Shown piece after piece: positions 1 to 8,069 of a stretch of 39,912 nucleotides of DNA (the first letter of the stretch is position 1; every line of letters starts with the position of its first letter). A program made the translations under genes and the position numbers. The DNA comes from an uncultured Mycolicibacterium sp. (GTDB taxonomy: Bacteria; Actinomycetota; Actinomycetes; Mycobacteriales; Mycobacteriaceae): positions 1 through 39,912 of the forward strand of contig CAMFLL010000021.1 in assembly GCA_945957405.1 (NCBI GenBank), read 5' to 3'. The notes under the pieces were generated by a model, which did not search any database, was not told the DNA's origin, and saw only the letters and a program-made list of their open reading frames with translations.

Positions 1-285
1 GCGGCGACGTTGTCGTTGCGTGCGTCGGACGGATTCCGCAAGAAGATCTGGCTCATCCCGGTCATCGTCGGCTATCTGGCGTCGTTCGCGCTGTTGTCGC
101 TGACGCTGTCGCTGGGCATGCCGGTCGGCATCGCCTACGGCGTGTGGTCGGCGTGCGGCGTCGCGCTGGTGGCGCTGATCGCGCGGTTCGTCTTCGCCGA
201 ACCCCTGACGTGGATGATGGTGGGCGGTATCGGGTTGATCATCGCCGGCGTGCTGTCCATCGAATTCCTGGGCACGCCGCACTGA
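1..285 (+). CDS. SMR-family multidrug efflux protein, C-terminal part (5' end outside window)
   Basis: The frame is open from the first base, so the gene starts upstream of the window. The visible 94 codons cover most of a small multidrug resistance (EmrE-like) protein. They begin with the ATLSLRAS segment that follows the conserved Glu of helix 1 in this family; that Glu would lie just outside the window. Three further hydrophobic helices follow: IWLIPVIVGYLASFALLSL, GIAYGVWSACGVALVALIA (carrying the family A-Y-x-x-W motif) and WMMVGGIGLIIAGVLSI. Family members are proton-coupled dimeric antiporters of quaternary ammonium or guanidinium compounds in the inner membrane. SMR proteins often occur as paired genes, and the partner would be upstream if present. 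The family call is firm; the substrate is unknown. Confidence 0.85.
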   Translation, partial: AATLSLRASDGFRKKIWLIPVIVGYLASFALLSLTLSLGMPVGIAYGVWSACGVALVALIARFVFAEPLTWMMVGGIGLIIAGVLSIEFLGTPH

Positions 286-379
286 TCATCGGTACGAATG
301 CGGGCGTCCACCGCGCGTCGATCGTGCACCATGAGAGCCGATCTGATCGAAACGAGGGAAGCGGCAGGAGGGGCACACC

Positions 380-1636
380 ATGAATGCAATCCTCGATCTG
401 TTCCCGCCGGGGGCGGTTCTGGACGACGACGGCACACTGAAGGTCGGTGGCTGTCGCCTCGACGATCTCGCCGAGGAATTCGGGACGCCGGCGCTGATCG
501 TCGACGAGGACGTGCTGCGCGCGCGGGCACGTGAATATCTGTCGGCGTTCCGCAGCCGATGGCCCCGCGTCGACGTGGCCTTCGCATCGAAATCCTTCCC
601 GTGCACCGCTATTCAACGGGTGATGGTCGAGGAGGGCCTGCACCTCGACGTCGCGGGCGGCGGCGAGATCATCACGGCGCTGGCCGCCGGAGCCGATCCC
701 GCCCGGCTGGTCCTGCACGGTAACGCCAAATCCGACGAAGAGATCGATCTGGCCGTCCGCAACGGCCTCGGTCTGGTCGTCGTCGACAACTTCGACGACA
801 TCGACCGTCTCGAACGCCTCGTGCCGCCCGGCCAGGTGCAACCGTGCCTGGTCCGGGTGATCCCCGGCGTCGAGGCCGACACCCATGCGGCCGTCGCCAC
901 CGGACACGCCGGATCGAAGTTCGGCCTGCTGCCCGACGACGCGCGCAAGGCGATCGCCCGTATCGAGGGCAGCCCCGTGCTGCGCTGCGACGGGTTGCAC
1001 ACCCATGTCGGCAGCCAGCTCCTGCACGTCGATCAGCTCGCCGCCGCGGTCGCGCCGCTGGCCGAACTCGGCACCTTCGAGGTCTACGATCTCGGCGGCG
1101 GTCTCGGGGTGCGGTACACCTACGACGAGCAGGCGCCCGACTTGGCCGAGTACGCCGACGCGATGATCGGTCAGGCCACCGCCCTGTTGCCTTCGGGCAG
1201 CCGGTTGATCGTCGAACCCGGCCGCAGCATGGTGGCGGCATCGGCGTGCACGGTCTATCGCGTGACGACCGTCAAACGCGGTGAGATCACCCACGTCGCG
1301 GTAGACGGCGGGATGGGCGACAACCTAGAGGTGGCGCTCTACGACCAGCGGTTCGAGGCCACCATCATCAACCGCGTGGGCGGTGGCGAGACCGTGACGG
1401 TGGTCGGGCGGCACTGCGAATCGGGCGACCAGCTCATCGACGGTGTGCCGCTACAGGATCCGGCCGTCGGGGACCTTCTCGCCGTCCCGGTCACCGGCGC
1501 CTACTGCTACACCATGTCGAACCAGTACAACGGTGCGCGCCGCATACCCGTGGTGTTCGTGTCCGGCGGCACGGCGCGCCTGGTCGTACGCCGTGACACC
1601 TGGGACGATCTGCTCGCGCGCGACGTGCCGGCGTGA
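380..1636 (+). CDS. Fold-type III PLP decarboxylase, diaminopimelate decarboxylase (LysA) family
   Basis: This is a 418-residue alanine-racemase-fold, PLP-dependent decarboxylase. Visible landmarks are the PLP lysine in AFASKSFP (K71), the HVGSQ motif (209-213), the glycine loop DLGGGLG (238-243) that binds the PLP phosphate, EPGR (279-282), and C346-E-S-G-D, the active-site cysteine motif contributed by the second subunit. The C-terminal tyrosine region YCYTMSNQYN is also present. These fit meso-diaminopimelate decarboxylase, the last step of lysine synthesis. It has no argS/thrA neighbours as the main mycobacterial lysA does, so it may be a paralogue acting on another amino acid. The start is supported by AGGAGG at 366-371, eight bases before the ATG. 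malQ follows after 19 nt and may be cotranscribed. Confidence 0.85.
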   Translation: MNAILDLFPPGAVLDDDGTLKVGGCRLDDLAEEFGTPALIVDEDVLRARAREYLSAFRSRWPRVDVAFASKSFPCTAIQRVMVEEGLHLDVAGGGEIITALAAGADPARLVLHGNAKSDEEIDLAVRNGLGLVVVDNFDDIDRLERLVPPGQVQPCLVRVIPGVEADTHAAVATGHAGSKFGLLPDDARKAIARIEGSPVLRCDGLHTHVGSQLLHVDQLAAAVAPLAELGTFEVYDLGGGLGVRYTYDEQAPDLAEYADAMIGQATALLPSGSRLIVEPGRSMVAASACTVYRVTTVKRGEITHVAVDGGMGDNLEVALYDQRFEATIINRVGGGETVTVVGRHCESGDQLIDGVPLQDPAVGDLLAVPVTGAYCYTMSNQYNGARRIPVVFVSGGTARLVVRRDTWDDLLARDVPA

Positions 1637-1655
1637 ATCGAGCAGTATTGCACCC

Positions 1656-3800
1656 ATGACCGATGTCGATGCCGGACTGCTCGACCTTGCCAAACGCTTC
1701 GGCGTGGCCGCCGAGTACGACGACTGGACAGGCCGACGCGCGGCCGTGCCGGAGACGACGCTGATCGACGTGCTGGCCGCGCTGGGTGTGGCCGCGTCGA
1801 CGCCCGAGGAACGCGCGGCGGCGGTGGTCGCCCATGACCGGGAGTACTGGTCGAGGGCGCTACCGCCGACCATCGTCGGCCGCAGCGGCACCGAGACCAC
1901 CTTCTGGGTGCACGTCGAGCACGGCAGCCCCGCGCACGTGTGGATGCGCCTCGAGGACGGCGCCGTCCGATCCGGCGTCCGGCAGCTCGACAATTTCACT
2001 CCCCCATACGATCTCGACGGTCGATTGATCGGCGAAGCCACGTTCGCGGTGCCCGCCGACCTGCCGGTGGGATATCACCGGCTCTATGTGCGGTCCGGTT
2101 CGGACGAGACCAGTACCGCGCTCATCGTGACGCCGGCCTGGCTGGGTCTGCCACCGCGGATGGGCAACCGACGCGCCTGGGGTCTGGCCACCCAGCTCTA
2201 CAGTGTCCGGTCGAAACGGTCATGGGGGGTGGGTGACCTGACCGACCTCACCGACCTGGCGGTGTGGTCGGCCGTGCGGCACGGCGCCGACTACGTCCTG
2301 GTCAATCCGCTGCATGCCGCGGCACCCACTCGGCCCATGGAACCGTCGCCCTACCTGCCGACGTCACGCCGGTTCGTCAACCCGATCTACCTCCGCATCG
2401 AGGCCATTCCCGAGTACGCCGACCTCCGCAAGCGCAGTCGCGTCCGCCGGCTGCGCGACGATGTGCGGCAGCGCGCTCGCCGGCTCGACGGCATCGACCG
2501 CGACCATTCCTGGGCCGCCAAACGCAAGGCACTTGCGCTGGTGCACAAGGTCAACCGGTCAGCGGGTCGCGACCTGGCCTATACGGCCTTCCGCGAGCGG
2601 GAAGGATCCGCGCTCGACGACTTCGCGACGTGGTGCGCGCTCGCCGACCGCCACGGGGCCGACTGGCACGAGTGGCCGGCCGAACTACGGCACCCACGCG
2701 CACCGGAGGTCGCCGCGTTCGTTGCGAAGCACGGCGCCGCCGTCGATTTCCACCGCTGGCTGCAATGGCTGCTCGACGAGCAGCTGGCGGAGGCGCAGTC
2801 CGCGGCCGTCCGGGCCGGCATGTCCCTCGGCATCATGGGTGACCTGGCCGTGGGTGTCCACCCCAACGGCGCCGACGCGTGGGCCATGCAGGACGTACTG
2901 GCCCTCGGCGTCACCGCGGGCGCCCCGCCCGACGAGTACAACCAGCTGGGCCAGGACTGGTCGCAGCCGCCGTGGCGGCCCGACGAACTGGCGGCCCAGG
3001 AGTACCTGCCGTTCCGCGCCCTGATCCAGAACATGCTGCGCCACACCGGTGGAGTTCGCATCGATCACATCATCGGGCTGTTTCGGCTGTGGTGGATCCC
3101 CAAGGGTGCCGGTCCGCGGGCGGGCACCTATGTCCGGTACGACCACGAGGCGATGATCGGCATCGTCGCACTCGAGGCGCAACGCGCAGACGCGGTGGTG
3201 GTCGGTGAGGACCTCGGCACCGTGGAGCCCTGGGTGCGCGACTACCTGCGATCCCGCGGTGTGCTGGGCACGTCGATCCTGTGGTTCGAGGCTGACCAGC
3301 AGGGCGGCGGCGGGCCGCTACCGGCCGAGCGCTGGCGCGAATACTGCCTGTCGTCGGTCACCACCCACGACCTGCCCCCGACGGCGGGGTACCTGGCCGG
3401 TGATCACGTGCGGCTGCGGGATTCGCTGGGGCTGCTGACCCGCCTGGTCGCCGAGGAGCTGGCCGAGGACCGGCGCGAACAACACGCCTGGCTGGCCGAG
3501 TTGCAGCGAGCCGGCCTGCTGCCCGCCGACCTGACCGATGCCGGCGCGGACACCGAGGCCGTGATCACCGCGCTGTACCGTTATCTGGGCCGCACGCCGT
3601 CGCGGTTACTGGCCCTGGCACTGCCCGACGCGATCGGTGACCGGCGCGCCCAGAATCAGCCCGGAACCACCGACGAATACCCGAACTGGCGTGTCCCCCT
3701 TGCCGATCCGAATGGGCATGCAGTGACCCTGGAACAGGTCTTCGCCGACCCCCGCGCCGCGGCCCTGTGCGACGTCATGCGCGGCATCACGACAGGCTGA
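1656..3800 (+). CDS. malQ: 4-alpha-glucanotransferase (amylomaltase), GH77
   Basis: A 714-residue MalQ that transfers alpha-1,4-glucan segments between maltodextrins in the cytoplasm. The GH77 catalytic residues are all visible: nucleophile D470 in GVRIDHIIGLFR, acid/base E518 in VVGEDLGTVEPW, and the transition-state aspartate D572 in TTHDLPP. Other family signatures are PPDEYNQLGQDW and the late NQPGTTDEYPNWRVPL segment. The N-terminal ~250 residues form the extra domain found in long actinobacterial and enterobacterial MalQ, and total length fits the mycobacterial form (~720). An open frame extends upstream of the chosen ATG, but that part lies inside the preceding gene and is not MalQ-like. 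No clear Shine-Dalgarno is seen. The stop codon sits at the 5' arm of a strong hairpin. Confidence 0.95.
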   Translation: MTDVDAGLLDLAKRFGVAAEYDDWTGRRAAVPETTLIDVLAALGVAASTPEERAAAVVAHDREYWSRALPPTIVGRSGTETTFWVHVEHGSPAHVWMRLEDGAVRSGVRQLDNFTPPYDLDGRLIGEATFAVPADLPVGYHRLYVRSGSDETSTALIVTPAWLGLPPRMGNRRAWGLATQLYSVRSKRSWGVGDLTDLTDLAVWSAVRHGADYVLVNPLHAAAPTRPMEPSPYLPTSRRFVNPIYLRIEAIPEYADLRKRSRVRRLRDDVRQRARRLDGIDRDHSWAAKRKALALVHKVNRSAGRDLAYTAFREREGSALDDFATWCALADRHGADWHEWPAELRHPRAPEVAAFVAKHGAAVDFHRWLQWLLDEQLAEAQSAAVRAGMSLGIMGDLAVGVHPNGADAWAMQDVLALGVTAGAPPDEYNQLGQDWSQPPWRPDELAAQEYLPFRALIQNMLRHTGGVRIDHIIGLFRLWWIPKGAGPRAGTYVRYDHEAMIGIVALEAQRADAVVVGEDLGTVEPWVRDYLRSRGVLGTSILWFEADQQGGGGPLPAERWREYCLSSVTTHDLPPTAGYLAGDHVRLRDSLGLLTRLVAEELAEDRREQHAWLAELQRAGLLPADLTDAGADTEAVITALYRYLGRTPSRLLALALPDAIGDRRAQNQPGTTDEYPNWRVPLADPNGHAVTLEQVFADPRAAALCDVMRGITTG

Positions 3801-3818
3801 GCGCGGTCAGCCTGTCGT
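3789..3818 (+). terminator. 12-bp perfect hairpin at the malQ stop codon
   Basis: Bases 3789-3800 (ending GACAGGCTGA) pair perfectly with 3807-3818 (starting TCAGCCTGTC) around a 6-nt loop GCGCGG. The malQ TGA is the end of the 5' arm. There is no U tract, which is common for mycobacterial hairpin terminators. It separates malQ from the kinase gene that begins about 35 nt downstream. Confidence 0.6.
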
Positions 3819-3851
3819 CGGTGATCGGACGGCACTTGTAGGATGCCCGTC

Positions 3852-5339
3852 ATGCCGTTGGCAGACGGTGCCGAATTCGCCGGCTACACGATCATCCGCC
3901 TCCTGGGTGCCGGGGGTATGGGTGAGGTTTATCTGGCGCAACACCCGAGGTTGCCGCGTACCGACGCCCTGAAGATCCTCAACGCCTCGGTGACGGCCGA
4001 CCACGAATATCGGGCGCGGTTCGACCGTGAAGCCGACATGGTCGCATCGCTGTGGCACCCACACATCGTGGGCGTGCACGACCGCGGCGAGTACGACGGC
4101 AAGCTCTGGATCTCCATGGACTACGTCGACGGCACCGACGCCGCCGACATGCTGCGGGCCAGTCCGCGCGGCCTGCCGCCCGACGACGTCGTCGCCATCG
4201 TGTCCGCGGTCGCCTCCGCGCTCGACTACGCCCATGACCGGCACCTACTGCACCGCGACGTGAAACCCGCCAACATCCTGGTGGCGCGGCCGGGTACCGC
4301 GGATCAACGAATACTGCTGGCAGATTTCGGGATAGCGCGCCGGGATGACGACAGCAAGGGTCTGACCGCCACCAACATGACGGTCGGCACGGTCGCCTAC
4401 GCCGCACCCGAACAGCTGATGGGCTCGGCCATGGACGGGCGCGCCGACCAGTACGCCCTGGCCGCGACCGCGTTCCACCTGCTGACCGGCGCCCCACCCT
4501 TCCAGCACTCCAACCCGGCGGTGGTGATCAGCCAGCACCTGACCGCCGCGCCGCCGAAGCTCAGCCGCCGCCGCCCGGAACTCGCCCATCTGGATTCCGC
4601 CCTGTCCAAGGCGCTGTCGAAGGATCCCGCCGACCGCTACACCCGGTGCGTCGATTTCGCCCGCGCGCTGACCCACCAGATCTCGCACGGCGCGTCGGCC
4701 ACCGACCTGACCGATCCGGTCGGCGCCACCCAACTGGCGCAAGCGGCCCGGGACACGCACTCGCACCGGGCCGAGGCGCCCAGGGCCAAGCCGTCCTGGC
4801 TGCGTCCCGCGATCGTGGTCCCGGTGGTGCTGGCGGTGCTGTTGGTCGCGGCCATTGCCTTCGCCGTCGGCCAGTTCGCCGGCGACAAAGAGGCCGGCAA
4901 AGCCGCGCCGGCCACCACCAGGACCACTACCGCCACGACGACGGCGCCACCCGCCCCGCCACCGCCACCGCCGAGCCCGTCGACCTCGACCGACGTGGTG
5001 ACCGAAACCGAGACCGAATCCGCCACGGCCACCGACGCCACCACCACGGAGTCCACCCAGGCACCAGCCCCCGCCGCGGTGGTCGGCGCCAGTTGCTCCT
5101 CCCCCGGCTCCACCAGCGTCACCGCGGACGGTGCCACCACCTACTGCTCGAATCTGCAGTACACCGACCGCTACCTGTGGTCGTTGAACGACGGTGAGAT
5201 CCCCAACCCGGTCGTGACGTCCTCACCGGTGGCCCCGCCGCCTTACGAGACCGAGTCGCCGGTCCGCATCTGCATGGCGCAGACCGGTCACAGCAGGCTG
5301 CGGTGCGCAGAAGAAATTCTGCGTGGGAACGCTCAGTAA
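3852..5339 (+). CDS. Transmembrane Ser/Thr protein kinase, PknF-like
   Basis: A Hanks-type kinase of about 495 residues. Numbered from MPLADG, the kinase domain occupies roughly 10-270: P-loop GAGGMGEV (19-26), ATP lysine K41, catalytic HRDVKPAN (D135), DFG (157-159), activation-loop threonines TATNMT (171-176) likely to be autophosphorylated, and APEQL. The N-terminal half closely resembles mycobacterial PknF. A single transmembrane helix (about 318-341) leads to a Thr/Pro-rich linker and a small extracellular domain with several cysteines containing [23 protein letters not shown] 3852 is preferred over in-frame ATG 3843 because MPLADG aligns with PknF and GGA lies upstream. PknF-type kinases are linked to cell-wall and transport control; targets here are unknown. 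The nearby FHA protein is a possible phospho-Thr reader. Confidence 0.9.
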   Translation: MPLADGAEFAGYTIIRLLGAGGMGEVYLAQHPRLPRTDALKILNASVTADHEYRARFDREADMVASLWHPHIVGVHDRGEYDGKLWISMDYVDGTDAADMLRASPRGLPPDDVVAIVSAVASALDYAHDRHLLHRDVKPANILVARPGTADQRILLADFGIARRDDDSKGLTATNMTVGTVAYAAPEQLMGSAMDGRADQYALAATAFHLLTGAPPFQHSNPAVVISQHLTAAPPKLSRRRPELAHLDSALSKALSKDPADRYTRCVDFARALTHQISHGASATDLTDPVGATQLAQAARDTHSHRAEAPRAKPSWLRPAIVVPVVLAVLLVAAIAFAVGQFAGDKEAGKAAPATTRTTTATTTAPPAPPPPPPSPSTSTDVVTETETESATATDATTTESTQAPAPAAVVGASCSSPGSTSVTADGATTYCSNLQYTDRYLWSLNDGEIPNPVVTSSPVAPPPYETESPVRICMAQTGHSRLRCAEEILRGNAQ

Positions 5340-5353
5340 TAACCCCAGGAAGA

Positions 5354-5370
5354 ACACCCTTTTCGGGTGT
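5354..5370 (+). terminator. Short hairpin after the kinase gene
   Basis: ACACCC (5354-5359) pairs with GGGTGT (5365-5370) around a TTTTC loop, 15 nt after the kinase stop codon. A 6-bp stem without a U tract is weak, so this is only a candidate. Confidence 0.35.
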
Positions 5371-5468
5371 CGGTGAAACGTTCTGGCCCGCGGTGACGAT
5401 GAATCAGAAGTTTCACAGGTGTCCCAACTGCGATATCTTCCAACCGCAGAACCAGACGGAGGTCGTGC

Positions 5469-5888
5469 GTGAAGAAGCTTGCTCTGTGCGCCGGGGGAAT
5501 CGGCGCTGCGGTCGCGATGGCCGTGATCGGTGCCGCCCAGGCCAGCGCGAATGCGCCCGACGTCACCGGTGAGGCATACGGCAAAGCGGTGGCGATCCTG
5601 AAGAGCCAGGGCTACAAGCCCGTCTTCGGCGGATCCATCGGCAGTGATCTGCCACAGTCCCAGTGCGTCGTCAACGACCAGTCGTCGATGACCAACGGCA
5701 CTCAGCGGTTGCGCCTCGACTGCAACCTGGCACCCGGCCAGGAGAAGCCCGGCGCCCCCAACACCCACTCGTTGGTGGCCCCCGGCGGTGCAGCGCTGCC
5801 CGATGGCCAGGGTCAGACGGACGGCAACGCCCCACGTCCGACACCGGGTGCGGGCACCGTGACGGTCATCCCGACGCCTGTCGGCTGA
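5469..5888 (+). CDS. Secreted small protein with PASTA-like segment
   Basis: A 139-residue exported protein starting at GTG, with GGAGG at 5458-5462 six bases upstream. Residues 1-28 form a Sec signal peptide ending in AQASANA. The mature start, PDVTGEAYGKAVAILKSQGY, has the pattern of a PASTA repeat: a P-D-V-x-G opening followed by a helix A-x-x-x-L-x-x-x-G-Y. It is followed by a core with two cysteines (in QSQCVVND and RLDCNLAP), probably disulfide linked. The last ~55 residues are Gly/Pro-rich and disordered. PASTA modules elsewhere bind muropeptides or beta-lactams and sit on PknB-type kinases. Here a free PASTA-like protein lies next to a kinase that has none, so a ligand or partner role is possible but only inferred. 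No enzyme activity is suggested. Confidence 0.75.
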   Translation: MKKLALCAGGIGAAVAMAVIGAAQASANAPDVTGEAYGKAVAILKSQGYKPVFGGSIGSDLPQSQCVVNDQSSMTNGTQRLRLDCNLAPGQEKPGAPNTHSLVAPGGAALPDGQGQTDGNAPRPTPGAGTVTVIPTPVG

Positions 5889-5928
5889 CCGACGCCGCTC
5901 ACCGCGCGATCCCTGTCCCCGGGTCACG

Positions 5929-5952
5929 CGCCCACTCGACCTAGAGTGGGCG
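5929..5952 (+). terminator. 9-bp perfect hairpin downstream of the PASTA-like gene
   Basis: CGCCCACTC (5929-5937) pairs perfectly with GAGTGGGCG (5944-5952) around the loop GACCTA. It lies 41 nt after the stop codon of the secreted PASTA-like gene and 52 nt before the next gene. It has the shape of a mycobacterial U-less terminator, but an operator is not excluded. Confidence 0.5.
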
Positions 5953-6004
5953 TACGGCCGGAGTGACACCGCCGGCCCGTGACAGCGGGAAGGGGAGGCG
6001 AGCG

Positions 6005-6838
6005 ATGGCGCGGCCCAGCCCGTCCCGGCGTTTCGACCCCCTGCGTCCGCTCGATGTGCTCTCGGCGTTGTGGTGGTCGGCGGCGTCCATCCCGCCGATG
6101 TCCACGGGCGCCGCGGCCGCCTACCGATCGCTGTTCACCACGGTGCGCCGCCTGGTCGTCGGACGGCGCGTCACGGTCCGACTCGAGCGCGGTGATCTGC
6201 AGATGACCGTCACCGAATTCTCCTCCCGGCTCGACCCGCGCGGATTGGCGGTGGGTCAACTCGATGACGTCCGCATCACCGCGAACGACATCACTTGGGA
6301 GACGAACGTTTTCGACCATGCGACGGCACGACTGCGGAATGTCCACATTCGCCCGGGCGCTCCCCCGGTCGTCGTCGCCGCGCCCGTCGAGCTGACCCTC
6401 GACATCCCCGCGGACACCCTGGACGAACTGTTTCTCGTCGCCACGCCCCGGTTCGTCGGCGAGGTCGGCGACGACGGCGCCGCACGCGTCTACTGGGGCC
6501 GCCGGCCCGGGTGGGGACATGTCGAGGTCGACGCCGACCTCGACGGGTCGGTGCTATTGCTCAAACCCCGCGCGTTCAGCGTCGGCGGCCGCCGTTGGCG
6601 TCTGCCGGTGCGCACACCGGCTCATCGAGTGACGCTGCCCGAACTGCCCCATGGTCTGCAGTTGACGGGCGTCCGTTTCGAACCCGGGCTGCTGCGCCTG
6701 CACGGCACGCTGCCCGAGTGGCACCTCGAGATCTCACGACGGCGACTCGAGGTGCTCCTGTACCAGCTGAGCACTCAGGGCTTGCTGACCCTGGCCCGCT
6801 CCGCGACGGGCCAGACCAAGGGTCAGCGCGGGACGTAG
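6005..6838 (+). CDS. DUF2993 / LmeA-like phospholipid-binding protein
   Basis: A 277-residue protein. The ATG is preceded by GGAAGGGGAGG, a strong Shine-Dalgarno; an open frame continues upstream but has no such signal. The body alternates beta-strand segments typical of DUF2993, for example LERGDLQMTVTEFSSRLDPRG, the central VELTLDIPADTLDELF, and the C-terminal GVRFEPGLLRLHGTLPEWH. LmeA of this family is a periplasmic phospholipid-binding factor in mycobacterial lipomannan maturation. Here no classic signal peptide is visible: residues 15-40 are only moderately hydrophobic, so location is uncertain. The family call rests on pattern recognition. It converges on the aldo/keto reductase gene with a 16-nt tail overlap. 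Confidence 0.65.
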   Translation: MARPSPSRRFDPLRPLDVLSALWWSAASIPPMSTGAAAAYRSLFTTVRRLVVGRRVTVRLERGDLQMTVTEFSSRLDPRGLAVGQLDDVRITANDITWETNVFDHATARLRNVHIRPGAPPVVVAAPVELTLDIPADTLDELFLVATPRFVGEVGDDGAARVYWGRRPGWGHVEVDADLDGSVLLLKPRAFSVGGRRWRLPVRTPAHRVTLPELPHGLQLTGVRFEPGLLRLHGTLPEWHLEISRRRLEVLLYQLSTQGLLTLARSATGQTKGQRGT

Positions 6839-7671
6839 TCGAAGGTGTCCGGATTCGGCCCGGTACGCCCCTTTTCGCCCTTGTCCAGTGCGCTGATGTC
6901 GGCCATGTCCTGGGCCTCGAGATTGAAATCGAACAATTCGAAATTCTCCCGCATGCGCCCGGGCGTCACCGACTTCGGGAACACGATGTCCCCGCGTTGG
7001 ATGTGCCAGCGCAGCACCACCTGGGCGGGCGTCTTACCGACGGCCGAGGCGATCCTGGTGATCACCGGGTCATCGAGGACGGCGCCCTGCGCGATGGGCG
7101 ACCAGGCCTCGGTGGCGATGCCGTGGCTCTGGCCGTAGGACCGGACGTCCTCGTTGGTGAGGTACGGGTGAACCTCGATCTGATTCACTGCCGGGACGGT
7201 CTTCGACCCCGCGGCCAGCTTGTCCAGGTGCGCCGGTTGGAAGTTGGACACACCGATGCTGCGGGCCCGGCCGTCTGCGGCGAACTCCTCGAGGACGTTC
7301 CACGTCGACACGAAATCACCGTCATACAACGTGGGCAAAGGCCAGTGGATCAGGAACAGGTCGACGTAGTCGGACCCCAGGGCCTTCAGTGTGCCGTCGA
7401 ACGCCCGGCGGGCGTCATCGGGCTTGTGGAACCCGTTGTTGAGCTTGCTCGTGATGAACACCGCATCGCGGTCCAGGCCGGCGTCGCGGATGCCCTGCCC
7501 CACCCCTTTCTCGTTGCCATACATCTCGGCGGTGTCGATATGGCGGTATCCGATCTCGAACGCCTCACGGACGGCGGCCGCGGTGTCCTCCGGCGGGACC
7601 TGATAGACCCCGAAGCCGAGCTGCGGAATGGACGCGCCGTCGTTCAGGGTGACGCCGGGAACCGTGCTCAT
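6823..7671 (-). CDS. Aldo/keto reductase (AKR5-like)
   Basis: A 282-residue NADPH-dependent reductase of the aldo/keto reductase superfamily, cytoplasmic. The catalytic tetrad is visible as D46 (RHIDTAEMYGNE), Y51, K76 (ITSKLNNG) and H109 (FLIHWP). The GVSNFQPAHLDKL and NQIEVHPY motifs and the NADPH-binding IVFPKSVTPGRMRENFELFDF segment are all intact. Length is normal for the family. It resembles mycobacterial reductases such as Rv2971 and M. smegmatis AKR5 members, which reduce small dicarbonyls and quinone-like substrates. The natural substrate here cannot be told. It is a single-gene unit read toward, and slightly overlapping, the DUF2993 gene. Confidence 0.93.
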   Translation of the reverse strand: MSTVPGVTLNDGASIPQLGFGVYQVPPEDTAAAVREAFEIGYRHIDTAEMYGNEKGVGQGIRDAGLDRDAVFITSKLNNGFHKPDDARRAFDGTLKALGSDYVDLFLIHWPLPTLYDGDFVSTWNVLEEFAADGRARSIGVSNFQPAHLDKLAAGSKTVPAVNQIEVHPYLTNEDVRSYGQSHGIATEAWSPIAQGAVLDDPVITRIASAVGKTPAQVVLRWHIQRGDIVFPKSVTPGRMRENFELFDFNLEAQDMADISALDKGEKGRTGPNPDTFDYVPR

Positions 7672-7874
7672 CGTGTGACCTCCATCGTCGTGTCGTCTCT
7701 GTGGTTCAGTACCCCCTGAGTCCCCGACGCTACGCGGGAATACTCCGGTCCGCTTCGGCGGTTACATCCCGCGACGGTGTCGGACCTGCCCCGGGCCCCA
7801 TCCACATCCGTCGCATCCCGGAGAGATCCGCGAGCGACCACTTGCCGAGAGGAGCAACCGACACCGTCCCCCAT

Positions 7875-8069
7875 TCAACTGAAGTGGTGCCGGATACCGG
7901 CCAGCATCGTGGCGTGCGCCGCAGCCGCCTGACGGACGATGTTGTCTAGGTCGACATAGAACGCCCGCACAACGCCCGGCGGCGCTGGCACCATCTCGGT
8001 GACTGTTCGATCGGCCGCGCCGATCGGCACGTGCATGGCATCCCGGTCAGGCCAGAATTCTTCTCGCAC
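7875..8069 (-). CDS. Possible small protein downstream of the cyclase-ATPase gene
   Basis: A 64-codon frame with GTG start that overlaps the last 23 nt of the upstream cyclase-ATPase gene. An internal ATG at 8036 gives a 53-residue version, MHVPIGAADRTV onward. Codon choice from that ATG on is strongly G/C-ending like real genes here, and the peptide (PGVVRAFYVDLDNIVRQ) looks protein-like. No domain is recognised and neither start has a convincing Shine-Dalgarno. It could be a genuine small gene, or the remnant of a longer C-terminal extension of the upstream protein. The rest of the 375-nt gap between the aldo/keto reductase and the cyclase-ATPase (7672-7874) holds nothing I can name beyond the presumed reductase promoter. 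Confidence 0.3.
   Translation of the reverse strand: MREEFWPDRDAMHVPIGAADRTVTEMVPAPPGVVRAFYVDLDNIVRQAAAAHATMLAGIRHHFS

Noticed and set aside
6295-7719. 474-codon plus-strand frame across the DUF2993 and aldo/keto reductase genes
   Set aside because: It overlaps two genes with clear motifs and has no ribosome site or domain of its own.
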